Assembly (NCBI RefSeq): GCF_011682065.1
Contig: NZ_VUYU01000009.1
Span: forward strand, 62,001 to 126,000
DNA: 64,000 bases
DNA from: Massilia rubra
GTDB lineage: Bacteria > Pseudomonadota > Gammaproteobacteria > Burkholderiales > Burkholderiaceae_D
Reading direction: 5' to 3'
The translations under genes and the position numbers were made by a program. The notes beneath the pieces are model-generated. The model searched no databases, had not been told where the DNA came from, and saw only the letters and a list, made by a program, of their open reading frames with translations. This document shows, piece after piece, positions 1 through 9,029 of the stretch. Positions within the stretch are counted from its first letter, which is position 1; the number at the start of each line of letters is the position of its first letter.

Positions 1-1370
1 CGCCGCCCTCGAAGCCTGCTGCGCCGCCCCGTCCGCCAGCTTCCCTCGCCATTCCCGCCGTCGTCCCGCCCACCGCCCCGGCCGTGCTGCCGCCCGGCGC
101 CCAGCCGCCGGCCACGCCCATACCCGAAGTCGACGAGAACGCCGCCCTGCCGCCCCCCTCCTCGGCCGCGCAAAAAGTGTATTCCGCCGCCAAGGGCGAC
201 CTGTTACAAATCCGCATGCTGCTCAAGAACGGGCGCAGCCAGTCCACCGTCGGTTCGGGCTTCATGGTCGGCACCAGCAATCTGGTGTTGACCAATTATC
301 ACGTGGTCTCGCAAATGGCGATCGACCCGGATGTGTACGTGGGCGAATACATCGATACCGACGGCAAGAGCGGCCCGGTCGAGCTGCTGGCCGTGGACGT
401 GCTGCACGACCTGGCCGTGGTGCGCATCAACCGCAACGGCAGCGGCTTTTTCAATATCCCCGACAAACTGGTGAAGCTGACCCAGGGCCAGTATCTGTAT
501 TCGCTGGGCAATCCTCTCGACCTCGGCTTCGCTATCTCGGAAGGCTCCTACAACGGCATCATCTCGCGCAGCTTTTACGACCAGTTGATGTTCACCGGCC
601 CGATCAACTCGGGCATGAGCGGCGGCCCCAGCGTGACCGTGGGCGGCGACGTGGCCGGGGTGAACGTGTCGAAGCGGCGCGATGGCGAGCTGATCAGCTT
701 TCTGGTGCCGGTGCGCTACGCCCAGGAACTGCTGAGAAAAGTGCGGGCGCAGACCGGCAAACCCAAGGATTTCAATCCCCTGATCGGCGAGCAATTGCTG
801 GCGCACCAGCGCGCCATGATCGACCGCCTGCTCGATTCGCCGCTCTCGCTCAAGACCATGGGGCCGTACCAGGTGCCGGTGCGCGAGTCGGAGCAAGTGC
901 GCTGCTGGGGACGCTCGAACGTCAAGGCCGAAGCCACCTTCAACGCCGACACCATGGCCTGCGCGATGGAGTCGGCCATTTTTGTGTCGGACTCGCAACA
1001 GACCGGGCATGTGTCGATGACGCACCAGTACGTGCGCTCGGCCATCCTGGACCCGGTGCGCTTTGCGGTGCTGGCCTCGACCCTGTTCAAGACCGATAAC
1101 CTGGGCAGCACCAAAGACACGCGCCTGACCGGGCCGATGTGCACCGAGAAATTCGTCAAGACCAAGTCGCTCCCGCTGCGCGCGGTGACCTGCGTGCGCG
1201 CCTACCGCAAGTTCGCCGGCCTGTACAACTTCACCCTGCTCACCGCCAGCACCGACGACGCCCGCGCCACCTTGCAGAGCCGGCTCGACGTATCGGGCGT
1301 GTCGTACGAAAACGGCATGCGCACCACGCGCGCCTTCCTTGAAGCGCTGGCGCGCGGGAACAATAAATGA
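1..1370 (+). CDS. Trypsin-like serine protease (HtrA/DegP-type, S1C), 5' end outside window
   Basis: The reading frame is already open at the left edge, so the true start lies outside the window; the first in-window candidate is a GTG at 84. The visible N-terminus is proline/alanine rich and looks like a linker. The chymotrypsin-fold triad is clear: His in TNYHVV, Asp in HDLAVV and Ser in GMSGGP. This is the order and spacing of HtrA-like S1C proteases. No PDZ domain is visible; the C-terminal half (about residues 230-428) is not recognised. The stop overlaps the start of the FHA gene (ATGA), so the two are probably translated together. Substrate unknown; an envelope quality-control or signalling protease is plausible. 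Confidence 0.85.
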   Translation, partial: PPSKPAAPPRPPASLAIPAVVPPTAPAVLPPGAQPPATPIPEVDENAALPPPSSAAQKVYSAAKGDLLQIRMLLKNGRSQSTVGSGFMVGTSNLVLTNYHVVSQMAIDPDVYVGEYIDTDGKSGPVELLAVDVLHDLAVVRINRNGSGFFNIPDKLVKLTQGQYLYSLGNPLDLGFAISEGSYNGIISRSFYDQLMFTGPINSGMSGGPSVTVGGDVAGVNVSKRRDGELISFLVPVRYAQELLRKVRAQTGKPKDFNPLIGEQLLAHQRAMIDRLLDSPLSLKTMGPYQVPVRESEQVRCWGRSNVKAEATFNADTMACAMESAIFVSDSQQTGHVSMTHQYVRSAILDPVRFAVLASTLFKTDNLGSTKDTRLTGPMCTEKFVKTKSLPLRAVTCVRAYRKFAGLYNFTLLTASTDDARATLQSRLDVSGVSYENGMRTTRAFLEALARGNNK

Positions 1371-2338
1371 AGGCGCCCTACTTCATCGAAACCCTGGCGC
1401 GCAACGGCGACGTGCTGCACCGGCACCAGGTCGACACGCTGCCGATCCGCTTCGGGCGCGGCTACGACAACGACTTCATTCTCGACGACGCCTTCGCCGC
1501 GCCGCGCCACGCCGTGCTCGAAGCGGGCGACGAGGGCCAGGCCGTGCTGCGCGACCTGGGCACCAGGAACGGCGTGGTCCACCTGGGCAAGCGCAAGGAC
1601 AGCCTGGTGCTGACCGGCGACACCGTCATCCGCATCGGCCACACCACCTTGCGCGTGCGCGGGGCCGACTTTCCGGTCGGGGCGGAGATGGTCGACCGCA
1701 CCATGCACGGCTGGGAGGGGGGCATTCCCGGCATGGTCGGCCTGCTGCTGATCGGCGCCTTTGCGCTGATCACCACCTGGCTTTCCGACACCCAGGCGTT
1801 CCAGTTGATCCGCTACCTGCTGCCGCTGGCGTACGGCATCGGTATCGGCCTGGTATGGAGCGGCGCGTGGGCCTTCGCCAACCGCCTGTTCGGCCGCCAC
1901 GCGCGGCTCGGGCGCCACCTGTTCATTTTCGGCTGCGGCCTGACGGCGGTGCTGGCCTACAAGCTCGGGGCGAGCGCCATGGCCTATGCGTTCTCGCTCG
2001 AAGCGCTCACCGCCTACAGCGCCCATGTGGCCATCGCCATCGTGGCCGGCGTGATCTTCTTCCACCTGGTGACGGTCAAGCCGCACCAGAGCCGGCGCTT
2101 TGCGCTGGCCTGCCTGATCATGGCGCTGGTCGGATCGGGCCTGACCCTGATCAGCAACCAGCTGCGCACCGGGCGCGTGGCGGACGAACTGTTCATGTCG
2201 GTGCTGATGCCGCCCTCGACGCGCGTCAGCCCCGATCACAGCGTCGACGAATTCATGACCGATGTCGCCGCCATGAAGGCCAGGCTCGACGCGGAGCGCG
2301 GCAAGAAGATCAAGGGCGACGGCGGCGACGACGATTGA
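1367..2338 (+). CDS. FHA-domain membrane protein
   Basis: 323 residues. The first ~100 residues form a forkhead-associated domain (phosphothreonine-binding fold), with the typical FGRG, ...RHA and GTRNGV elements. After residue ~120 come roughly five hydrophobic segments, so the FHA domain is probably cytoplasmic and membrane-anchored. The C-terminus is short, charged and rich in D/G/K. It is translationally coupled to the upstream S1C protease. FHA proteins read Ser/Thr phosphorylation, but no kinase gene is next to this pair in the window, so the partner is unknown. Confidence 0.8.
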   Translation: MKAPYFIETLARNGDVLHRHQVDTLPIRFGRGYDNDFILDDAFAAPRHAVLEAGDEGQAVLRDLGTRNGVVHLGKRKDSLVLTGDTVIRIGHTTLRVRGADFPVGAEMVDRTMHGWEGGIPGMVGLLLIGAFALITTWLSDTQAFQLIRYLLPLAYGIGIGLVWSGAWAFANRLFGRHARLGRHLFIFGCGLTAVLAYKLGASAMAYAFSLEALTAYSAHVAIAIVAGVIFFHLVTVKPHQSRRFALACLIMALVGSGLTLISNQLRTGRVADELFMSVLMPPSTRVSPDHSVDEFMTDVAAMKARLDAERGKKIKGDGGDDD

Positions 2339-2347
2339 CGCGGCGCT

Positions 2348-2953
2348 TCAGGTTTTTTTGGCCATCAGCGGATGCAGCATCTCGCCACGCGCCAGCATCG
2401 CCGCAAAATTGGCGATGTGGCGCGCGCGCGTTTCGGGCTTTTTGGCGGTCTGGATGCGAAACAGCATCGCGTAGCGGTTCTGCGAATTGAGCGTGGCGAA
2501 GAACTCGCGCGCGCCGGGGTCCGCATCGAAGGCCGCCTCCAGCTCGGGCGGCACCTGCGCCGAACTGGCCGGCGCGTAAGCGGCGTCCCAGCGGCCATCC
2601 TGTTGCGCGCGCTCCACTTCGGCCAGGCCGGCCGGCTGCATCTTGCCCTCGGCGATGTAGGCGAGCGCCTTGGCGCGGTTGACCTGCGACCAGATACTGC
2701 GCGCGCCGCGCGGCGTCCAGCGCTGCAGCCAGTAGTGCTGGTCCTCGGCTTTCTTCTGGCCGTCGATCCAGCCGAAACACAGTGCCACTTCAAGCGCCTC
2801 CTGGTACGACACGGTTGGCTGCGGCGCGCCCTTCTTGGCGTGGCGCAGCCACAGGCCGCGCGAACCGGCGTGGTGCTCGGCCAGCCACTGCGCCCACGCG
2901 GCTTGCGAGGCGAATGCGCGCGGGGTGGCGTCCTGCGCCAGTGCTGTCTCCAT
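2348..2953 (-). CDS. YdeI/OmpD-associated family protein
   Basis: 201 residues from the ATG at 2953, which follows a GGGAG ribosome site; the frame stays open further upstream but without a comparable site. Family hallmarks are the early SRGLWLRHAKKG segment, a VSYQEALEVALCFGWIDGQ block and the W-x-PR-x-A-R-S-x-WS region, followed by a C-terminal ETRARHIANF helix. YdeI-type proteins are small cytoplasmic proteins linked to stress or antimicrobial-peptide resistance in enterics; their biochemistry is unsettled. Its stop faces the FHA gene (convergent). Confidence 0.8.
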   Translation of the reverse strand: METALAQDATPRAFASQAAWAQWLAEHHAGSRGLWLRHAKKGAPQPTVSYQEALEVALCFGWIDGQKKAEDQHYWLQRWTPRGARSIWSQVNRAKALAYIAEGKMQPAGLAEVERAQQDGRWDAAYAPASSAQVPPELEAAFDADPGAREFFATLNSQNRYAMLFRIQTAKKPETRARHIANFAAMLARGEMLHPLMAKKT

Positions 2954-3044
2954 CTTGATGCTCCCGATTCTTTGACATGAACCACAGAATACGCAATCAT
3001 CAGCGCTTCGACCAGCCCCCCGCATCGCGCACACCTGCCTACTC

Positions 3045-4100
3045 ATGCGATTACAACGCTCCACCATCGTCACCGGCGTCGCCTGGCTGCTGTTCTGGTC
3101 ACTGCTGGTATCGGTCGCCATCGAAGATTACCTGCGCGACGGCGGTACCAAGCTATGGCAGCCGGTGCTGTGGGAAAGCTCCTCCATGGTGGCCGCAACC
3201 TTCTTGCTGGCGATCCAGCGCCGCTTCACGCGCCGCTACGACTACCTGCTGGCGACGCCCTGGCGCTGGTTCGGCCTGCAGGCGCTGTTTTTGCCGATGT
3301 ACTGGGTCGCCTTCGTGCCGATCGCGTTCGGCATCCGCCATGCTGTGTATGCGCTGGCCGGGGCAAGCTACGAGCACGAAGGCTGGGTCGAAACCGTTGT
3401 CTACGAATCGCTCAAGCTGTCGTCGTTCATCGGCTTGTTCACGGTGATGGTGTTCGGCATCCTGTCGTACCAGCAGCTGCTGGAAGAAAAGCTGCGCGCC
3501 GAACAGGCCAGCGCCCTGCTGCGCCAGGCGCACCTGCAACGCCTGCGCCAGCAGATGCAGCCGCATTTCCTGTTCAATGCGCTCAACACCATCTCATCCC
3601 TGATGCACACCGACGTCGCGCGCGCCGACGCCACCCTGATCGAACTGGCCGACGTGCTGCGCGCCACGCTCGACGTGGGCGAACTGCAGGTGGCGCCGCT
3701 GTCGACCGAACTGCGGCTGGTGCGCGGCTACGCCCGCGTGATGGAAGAGCGCTTCGCGGAGCGCGTGAGCATCGCATGGCGCATCGACGACGCTGCGCTG
3801 GAGTGCCAGGTGCCGGTGATGAGCATCCAGCCCCTGCTCGAAAACATTTTCAAGCACACCGTGGAACAGCGGCGCGAGACGGTCCGCATCGTCATCTCGG
3901 CCAGCCGCCACGACAAGCTGCTGGTGGTGACGCTGGACGACGATATCGGCACGCTGGCGCCAGGCGCGCCGCCGGGGGTGGGCCTGTCCAACCTGCGCGA
4001 GCGCATGGCAGCGCTGTATGGCGACAGCGCCAGCATGCAACTGTCGCCGCTTGCGCCGGCCGGCGTGCGCGCAACAATGACCGTGCCATGCGCATCCTGA
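3045..4100 (+). CDS. Sensor histidine kinase, LytS/YehU-type (His_kinase/HATPase)
   Basis: 351 residues. The N-terminal ~140 residues contain about four membrane segments. They are followed by a coiled linker and the phosphoacceptor block QMQPHFLFNALNTIS (His about residue 174), then an N-box (PLLENIFKHTVE) and a G-box (GVGLSNLRERM). This architecture is the LytS/YpdA class, which pairs with LytTR regulators; the next gene encodes exactly that and overlaps by 13 bp. The N-box is slightly unusual (NIFKH instead of NAIKH) but keeps the Mg-binding Asn. Signal unknown. Confidence 0.9.
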   Translation: MRLQRSTIVTGVAWLLFWSLLVSVAIEDYLRDGGTKLWQPVLWESSSMVAATFLLAIQRRFTRRYDYLLATPWRWFGLQALFLPMYWVAFVPIAFGIRHAVYALAGASYEHEGWVETVVYESLKLSSFIGLFTVMVFGILSYQQLLEEKLRAEQASALLRQAHLQRLRQQMQPHFLFNALNTISSLMHTDVARADATLIELADVLRATLDVGELQVAPLSTELRLVRGYARVMEERFAERVSIAWRIDDAALECQVPVMSIQPLLENIFKHTVEQRRETVRIVISASRHDKLLVVTLDDDIGTLAPGAPPGVGLSNLRERMAALYGDSASMQLSPLAPAGVRATMTVPCAS

Positions 4101-4801
4101 TCGTCGACGACGAGCGCCCCGCGCGCGACAAACTGCGCCACCTGCTGGCGCAGGAAGACGGCGTGGACGCCATTGCCGAGGCGCGCGACGGGGTCGAGGC
4201 GATGCAGCGGATCGCGGCGTTCGTACCGGATGCGCTGTTCCTGGATATACAGATGCCCGAAGTGAGCGGCCTTGAACTGGCCGCCTCCTTGCCCGCGCCG
4301 GCGCCGCTGATCGTTTTCGCGACCGCCTTCGATCAGTATGCGCTCAAGGCATTCGACGCCAACGCCATCGATTACCTGCTCAAGCCCTACGACCAGGCCC
4401 GCCTGCGGCGCGCCATGCAGCGCCTGCGCGAACGCTTCCAGGCGCGCTGTGCGCAAACCCTGCCCCCCTTCGCCGGCGAGCACGCGTTGCGGCAGTTGCT
4501 GGTGACCGAACGCGGGGTCACGCGCGTGATCCGCGTCGACCAGATCGGGTGGATCGAAACGGCCGACAATTACGTCATCCTGCACACGGCGGGACAGCCG
4601 TTGATGCGCCAGACGCTGGCCGGGCTGCTGGTCAAACTGGGACCGGGCTTCATGCGCTGCCATCGCCGCGCGGCGGTGCAACTGGCCTGGGTCGAGCGGG
4701 TCGAGGCGCTCGACAAGGGCGACTGCGAACTGGTCCTGCGCGACGGCGCGCGCGTGCCCTGCAGCCGCCAGTACCGGGGCGCCGTGATGGATCGCCTGTA
4801 A
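4088..4801 (+). CDS. LytTR-family response regulator
   Basis: 237 residues. The receiver domain (about 1-120) has the acidic pocket VDDE, phosphoacceptor Asp53 in FLDIQMP and the conserved Lys in YLLKPY. The C-terminal LytTR DNA-binding domain (about 135-237) shows IGWIETADNYVILHT and the ...FMRCHRRAAV element. The start codon lies inside the end of the kinase gene, so the pair is translationally coupled. LytTR regulators typically bind tandem direct repeats. The gene immediately downstream (acyltransferase) is a candidate target by position only. Confidence 0.92.
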   Translation: MRILIVDDERPARDKLRHLLAQEDGVDAIAEARDGVEAMQRIAAFVPDALFLDIQMPEVSGLELAASLPAPAPLIVFATAFDQYALKAFDANAIDYLLKPYDQARLRRAMQRLRERFQARCAQTLPPFAGEHALRQLLVTERGVTRVIRVDQIGWIETADNYVILHTAGQPLMRQTLAGLLVKLGPGFMRCHRRAAVQLAWVERVEALDKGDCELVLRDGARVPCSRQYRGAVMDRL

Positions 4802-4905
4802 GTAAGTGCGCCGTTTCGCCCCACCGTCATCCCGGCTCGCCACATTCCTGTGGCGTGCCGACCGGCCTTGATTCACGCTCGGTTTTTTTCACCTGCGAGC
4901 GCGCC

Positions 4906-6117
4906 ATGACAACTTCTCCCGCCCGACTCTGGTTTCTCGACTGGGTCCGCATCATCGCATTTTTCGTCCTGATTCTTTACCACGTCGGCATGTATTACGT
5001 GACGTGGGACTGGCATATCAAGAGCCCCTTCGCCAGCGATGCCATCGAACCGCTGATGCTGCTCTCGTCCCCGTGGCGACTCGGCCTGCTGTTCATGGTG
5101 TCGGGCGTGGCCTCGAGCCTGATGCTGGTGAAAACCGGCGCCGCACGTTTTTTGGGCCAACGCAGCGTGCGCCTGCTGGTGCCGCTGGTGTTCGGCATGC
5201 TGGTGATCGTGCCGCCGCAGGCCTACCTGGAGGTGGTGGGAAAATTGGCCTACCAGGGAAGCTACGCCGACTTCATGCGCCTGTACCTGGGCGCCTACCA
5301 CGGCTTTTGCAAGGGCGACGATTGCCTGGACCTGCCCACCTGGAACCACCTGTGGTTCGTGGCCTATCTGTGGGTGTACACACTGGTGCTCGGTGGCCTG
5401 GTGGCGGCGCTGGGCGGAAGCGTCGACCGGCTGGCCGCGCGCGTGGCCGCCTCGCTGGTGGGCTGGAAGATCATTGTGCTGCCGTTCGTGGTCCTGGCGA
5501 TGGTGCGTCTGCTGTTGCAGCCCTACTTTCCGACCACCCACGCGCTGGTGGACGACTGGTTCAACCACGCGAACTACGTGCTGCTGTTCCTGCTGGGCGC
5601 CACGCTGGCCCGGGCGCCGCAGTTCTGGCCGCGCCTCGAGCCCTTGCGCTGGAGCGCACTCGGCATCGCGGCGGCCTGCTGGGCAACGCTGACCATCTGT
5701 TTCGCGCTGCCGGATAGCTTGTTCATTGCGCAAGCGCTGGAGCAGATGTGGAATCTGCAGCGCATCCTGTATTCGCTGTTCTCATGGAGCGCCATCGTTG
5801 CCGTATTCGGCTTCGCGTACCGTCACCTGAACCGCGACAGCGCCAACCGGCGTTACCTGGTGCAGGCGGTGTTCCCCGTGTATATCGTGCACCAGACGCT
5901 GATCGTCGTGATGGCACATGCAATCGCGCCGGCCAGGCTCGCGCCCGTCATCGAAGCGCTGGTGTTGATCGTGCTCACCTTGTGTCTCAGTTTTGCCGTC
6001 GTCGAAGTCGCGCGACGTTCGCGCGTATTGCGGCCGCTGTTCGGCATCAACCCCGTGCCAGCGCCCGCAAAGACCGGGCGCAGCGCGCAGGAAGCGCAGG
6101 AAGCGACAATGCAATGA
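4906..6117 (+). CDS. Acyltransferase family 3 membrane protein (OpgC-like)
   Basis: 403 residues from the ATG at 4906, which begins the conserved N-terminal block RLWFLDWVRIIAFFVLILYH; the His after the first membrane helix is the catalytic residue expected in acyltransferase-3 proteins. About ten hydrophobic helices follow. The W-N-H-L-W-F-x-x-Y-L element near residue 145 is typical of the OpgC/MdoC-like branch, which O-acylates glucans or other envelope glycans. It lies 100 bp downstream of the two-component pair on the same strand and ends convergently with the phasin gene. Substrate cannot be read from sequence. Confidence 0.82.
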   Translation: MTTSPARLWFLDWVRIIAFFVLILYHVGMYYVTWDWHIKSPFASDAIEPLMLLSSPWRLGLLFMVSGVASSLMLVKTGAARFLGQRSVRLLVPLVFGMLVIVPPQAYLEVVGKLAYQGSYADFMRLYLGAYHGFCKGDDCLDLPTWNHLWFVAYLWVYTLVLGGLVAALGGSVDRLAARVAASLVGWKIIVLPFVVLAMVRLLLQPYFPTTHALVDDWFNHANYVLLFLLGATLARAPQFWPRLEPLRWSALGIAAACWATLTICFALPDSLFIAQALEQMWNLQRILYSLFSWSAIVAVFGFAYRHLNRDSANRRYLVQAVFPVYIVHQTLIVVMAHAIAPARLAPVIEALVLIVLTLCLSFAVVEVARRSRVLRPLFGINPVPAPAKTGRSAQEAQEATMQ

Positions 6118-6247
6118 ACAAGGTAACGACGCACCGAATTGCCGGCGGGGGCAACACGCCCTCCCCGGCAACGGTCTTGCTAATTCCGACCGGCCCTGTG
6201 CCGGTCAGGCGCACCCCTCGCGCTTATTATTGATGATGTCTTGCTGT

Positions 6248-6931
6248 TCAGGTGTTCTTGCCGGTGCTCGCACCACCCGATTTGCTACCCGTGCTGGCGG
6301 ACTGGCCTGCCGGCGACGCGCTGGTGCCGTGCGTCGCGCTGCTGCCTTGCATGCTGCCGTGCTGGTCGCTCTGGCTGCTGCCTGCCGAACCGCCCTGCGC
6401 GCTGCCGCTCTGGCCGCTCTGCATGCTGGTGCTGCCGCGCACTTCGGTGCTGCCGTTACCGCGCCAGGCGCCGCCCTGTTGCGTGAACGGATCACTGAAC
6501 TTGCGCATGTTCTCCTGTTGGTTTTGCATGCTGCGTTCGGTTTCTTCGGAAGCGACGCGCGCCACTTCATCCGCCAGGGCGCGCGCCGTGCGGGTGGTTT
6601 CCTGCACGTGCTGCTCGGTCACGCGGGCCAGTTCGACCTGCGCATCGGCCGCCACGCGCGAGATGTGCTGCTGGTAGGCGCGCAGTTTTTCGGTGGCGGG
6701 CTGGGCGCGCGAGGCGGCAGCGCTGATCACGTCGGTCTGGCGGTCGGCCGTCAGAATTTGCTGGCTGGTCATGGCGGTTTCTTCCAGCAAGGTCTGGGTC
6801 AGCTGGATGTTCAGGGCACACAGTTGCTGGAACGAATTGAACAACGATTTCGACATATCGTTGAGGAAGGATACCTGCGCGTCGAAGTGGGTACGCACAG
6901 CAGGAGTTACCGATTGCGAATATGGAAACAT
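6248..6931 (-). CDS. Phasin family protein
   Basis: 227 residues from the ATG at 6931, preceded by AGAGGA. Residues 1-125 are an amphipathic helical phasin domain (MFPYSQSVTPAVRTHFDAQ, then FNSFQQLCALNIQLTQTLLE), as in proteins that coat polyhydroxyalkanoate granules. The last ~90 residues are a low-complexity tail of Gly/Ser/Gln with repeated SMQ, GSAQ and HGT units, unlike standard phasins, and may be disordered. A perfect FNR-type palindrome lies about 190 bp upstream. No other PHA gene is present in the window. Confidence 0.8.
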   Translation of the reverse strand: MFPYSQSVTPAVRTHFDAQVSFLNDMSKSLFNSFQQLCALNIQLTQTLLEETAMTSQQILTADRQTDVISAAASRAQPATEKLRAYQQHISRVAADAQVELARVTEQHVQETTRTARALADEVARVASEETERSMQNQQENMRKFSDPFTQQGGAWRGNGSTEVRGSTSMQSGQSGSAQGGSAGSSQSDQHGSMQGSSATHGTSASPAGQSASTGSKSGGASTGKNT

Positions 6932-7322
6932 GTAGTCCTCTTTTATGTAATGAATCAAATACAAGAAGTTGCGGCGCGGCGATAAGCGGCCTTGTTCAGC
7001 TGACCTTTTAGCGCGCCGCCGCAGCGCATGCCTGGTGAAGACTGTTTGTCGCCAATCAAAACGATGCGCCAGATCGTCTTCAGCACGAGTCACTAGGCTA
7101 GGGGACTAACATCTTGCGGGTTTGATATATATCAAACGTGTTCAAGTCGGCAACGTTGCCAACCGCTTTCTGTCTTGAAATGGTGCATTTGTGCTGCATC
7201 GCACCAAAAGCATGCCCGTGCCGGCCGGATTATCAGGCCGGCCAGGGGCTGGCAGTGGCTTGCGGACGTGGCACGGGCCTTGCTTGGATGCATGCTATTA
7301 ACCAAACAAGGGAGCGTTGACG
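6932..7322. other. Divergent intergenic region between phasin and transposase remnant
   Basis: About 390 bp with no supportable gene. It is locally AT-richer than its surroundings. It holds the perfect 18-bp palindrome at 7120-7137 and a degenerate copy of the same motif (TTGT-N6-TCAA) at 7046-7059. An AAGGGAG ribosome site lies just before the ATG at 7323. I see no convincing -35/-10 pair at the spacing that would settle which of the two flanking genes the palindrome controls. Confidence 0.5.
7120..7137. promoter_or_regulatory. Perfect FNR/ANR-type palindrome
   Basis: GTTTGATATATATCAAAC is an 18-bp perfect inverted repeat that contains the full FNR consensus TTGAT-N4-ATCAA at 7122-7135. Crp/Fnr-family regulators bind this motif under oxygen limitation. 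Placed at -41.5 it would give a start near 7087 for the phasin gene, or near 7170 in the other direction; neither has a strong -10. Target therefore uncertain; the phasin is the more sensible one, because reserve-polymer genes are often linked to redox state. Confidence 0.6.
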
Positions 7323-8051
7323 ATGCTACTTAAAAACGACTTGCTCTATTACCCGGCGCAGGCGCGCACGGTCCGCATTTTGTGGATCGACAGCGCCGCC
7401 AGCGTTGCCTACACCTTCGACGTGGGCGTGAAAGGTGCGCATCCCGAGCTCGCGCCGCTGCATTGCCTGCACGCCGACCTGGGCGCGCGGCGCGCGCAGC
7501 TGATGCTGGTGGACCCGTATGCGGCGCGCGGCGATCCGTCCCTGCTGCCGGCGCGCCACCGCCAGGTGCGCGACCGCGCGTGGGCCGTGGTGCAAGGCTT
7601 GATCGCCGACGAACCGGCCATCTACCAGGCGCGCCACCGGGGGCGCATGGTGATGGCGCAAAGCGCGCTGCACGGCGTGTCGCACCCGTCCATCTACCGC
7701 TACCTGCGGCGCTACTGGGAGCGCGGCCAGCATCCCGATACGCTGCTGCCGGACTATAAAAACTCCGGCGCGCCGGGCAAGACGCGCGGCTCCAGCGCCG
7801 GCGTCAAACGCGGGCGCCCGCGCAAGGCCGGCACTCATCCGGGACTGAACGCCGACGACGGCATCCGCCGCACCTTTCACGCCGCCGTGGCGCGCTACAG
7901 CGCCACCCACGCGCAGTTCTCGCGGCGCGGCGCGTACCGCCAGATGATCGAGGATTTTTTCGATCCGCGCGAGGCCGACCGCTTGCCGACTTTCGGTCAA
8001 TTCAATTACTGGATCGAAAAGGATGCACCGGGTGCGAGCGCCTCGGCGTGA
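7323..8051 (+). pseudogene. N-terminal remnant of a TnsB/Mu-like (DDE) transposase
   Basis: 242 residues from the ATG at 7323 (ribosome site GGGAG). The sequence matches what I know of the N-terminal DNA-binding part of TnsB/TniA-like transposases: a helix-turn-helix region with HGVSHPSIYRYLRRYWERG, then LLPDYKNSGAPGKTRG and a basic KRGRPRK linker. Family members are usually about 600-750 residues and carry the DDE integrase core and a Mu C-terminal beta-barrel; both are absent here. The frame ends in TGA, 24 bp before the convergent K+ channel gene. Either a decayed transposon end or a domesticated DNA-binding protein. No tnsA, tnsC or end repeats seen. Confidence 0.6.
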
Positions 8052-8074
8052 ACCGGCGCGCGGGACGACGCAGC

Positions 8075-8977
8075 TTACCCGGTCGTCTTGTCGTCGTCGT
8101 AGGCCGGCAAGGATTCGCCGCAATCCTTGCAGTACTTCGCATCCGGCTCGTGTCCTTCGCTCAGGCACGACGGACAGGTGCGCGTGGTCGGCCGCCAGTT
8201 CATGCGCTGCGACGTCATCTCGGCCGTCACAATCCCGGTCGGCACCGCCAGCACGCCCCAGCCCAGCAGCATCATGAACGCGGCGATCAGGCGCCCCAGG
8301 TTGGTCTGCGGCGTCAGGTCGCCGTAGCCGACCGTGGTCATGGTCACCGTGGCCCAGTACATCGCCATCGGAATGCTGGTGAAGCCGTTTTTCGGCCCCT
8401 CGACCACGTACATCACGGTACCCAGGATGAGCACCGCCATCATCACCACCGACAGGAACACGAGGATCTTGCGCCCGCTGGCGCGCAGGGCGCGGCCCAG
8501 GCGCAGGTATTCGGTGATGTACAGCGTCAGTTTGAAGATGCGGAAAATGCGCAGCAGGCGCAGGATGCGGATGTCCAGGAACGCCGACGCTTCCGGCACC
8601 AGCAGCGCAAAGTAGGTCGGCAGCACCGACACCAGGTCGATCACGCCGAAAAAACTGGTCGCGTAGCGCCATGGATGGCGCACGCAGCACAGGCGCGCGA
8701 TGTATTCGGCCGTAAACAGCAGCGTGAAGGTCCACTCCAGCATATTGAGCGGGCGCTTGATGGCGCCGGTCGCCGCTGGCACGCTGTCGAGGATGACCAC
8801 GGCGATGCTGAGCAGGATGACGGCCACGAGCAGCACGTCGAAATGCCGGCCGGCGCTGGTATCGGCTTCGAAAATGATCGTATAGATGCGTCGGCGCAGC
8901 CCGCTATCGGGTTTGCCGAAGACAGGCGGCGTGTGCGGAGCGATGTCCGCGGCGGCAGGCGTGGTGGTGTCGGTCAT
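8075..8977 (-). CDS. Voltage-gated-type potassium channel with C-terminal zinc ribbon
   Basis: 300 residues. Six hydrophobic segments; S4-like helix with regularly spaced arginines at about 137-150 (RILRLLRIFRIFKL); pore helix and K+ selectivity filter TTVGYGD at 214-220. The family is the KvAP/KvLm-like ion transporter group of the inner membrane. Its C-terminus carries two Cys pairs (CPSC and CKDC) forming a small zinc-ribbon-like module in the cytosol, common in this proteobacterial subfamily but of unknown role. Convergent with the transposase remnant. Confidence 0.92.
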   Translation of the reverse strand: MTDTTTPAAADIAPHTPPVFGKPDSGLRRRIYTIIFEADTSAGRHFDVLLVAVILLSIAVVILDSVPAATGAIKRPLNMLEWTFTLLFTAEYIARLCCVRHPWRYATSFFGVIDLVSVLPTYFALLVPEASAFLDIRILRLLRIFRIFKLTLYITEYLRLGRALRASGRKILVFLSVVMMAVLILGTVMYVVEGPKNGFTSIPMAMYWATVTMTTVGYGDLTPQTNLGRLIAAFMMLLGWGVLAVPTGIVTAEMTSQRMNWRPTTRTCPSCLSEGHEPDAKYCKDCGESLPAYDDDKTTG

Positions 8978-9029
8978 GGTGCCGGCAGGGTAGCACGGAC
9001 GAGGGACGCCGGGCGGCGCCCCGTTTTAA

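Noticed and set aside
6188-6206. GACCGGC/GCCGGTC hairpin between acyltransferase and phasin as a terminator
   Set aside because: A 7-bp stem is real, but no T-run follows on either strand, so termination is not supported.
7138-7320. 60-codon plus-strand frame before the transposase remnant
   Set aside because: Lies in the regulatory intergenic region, has no ribosome site and no family resemblance.
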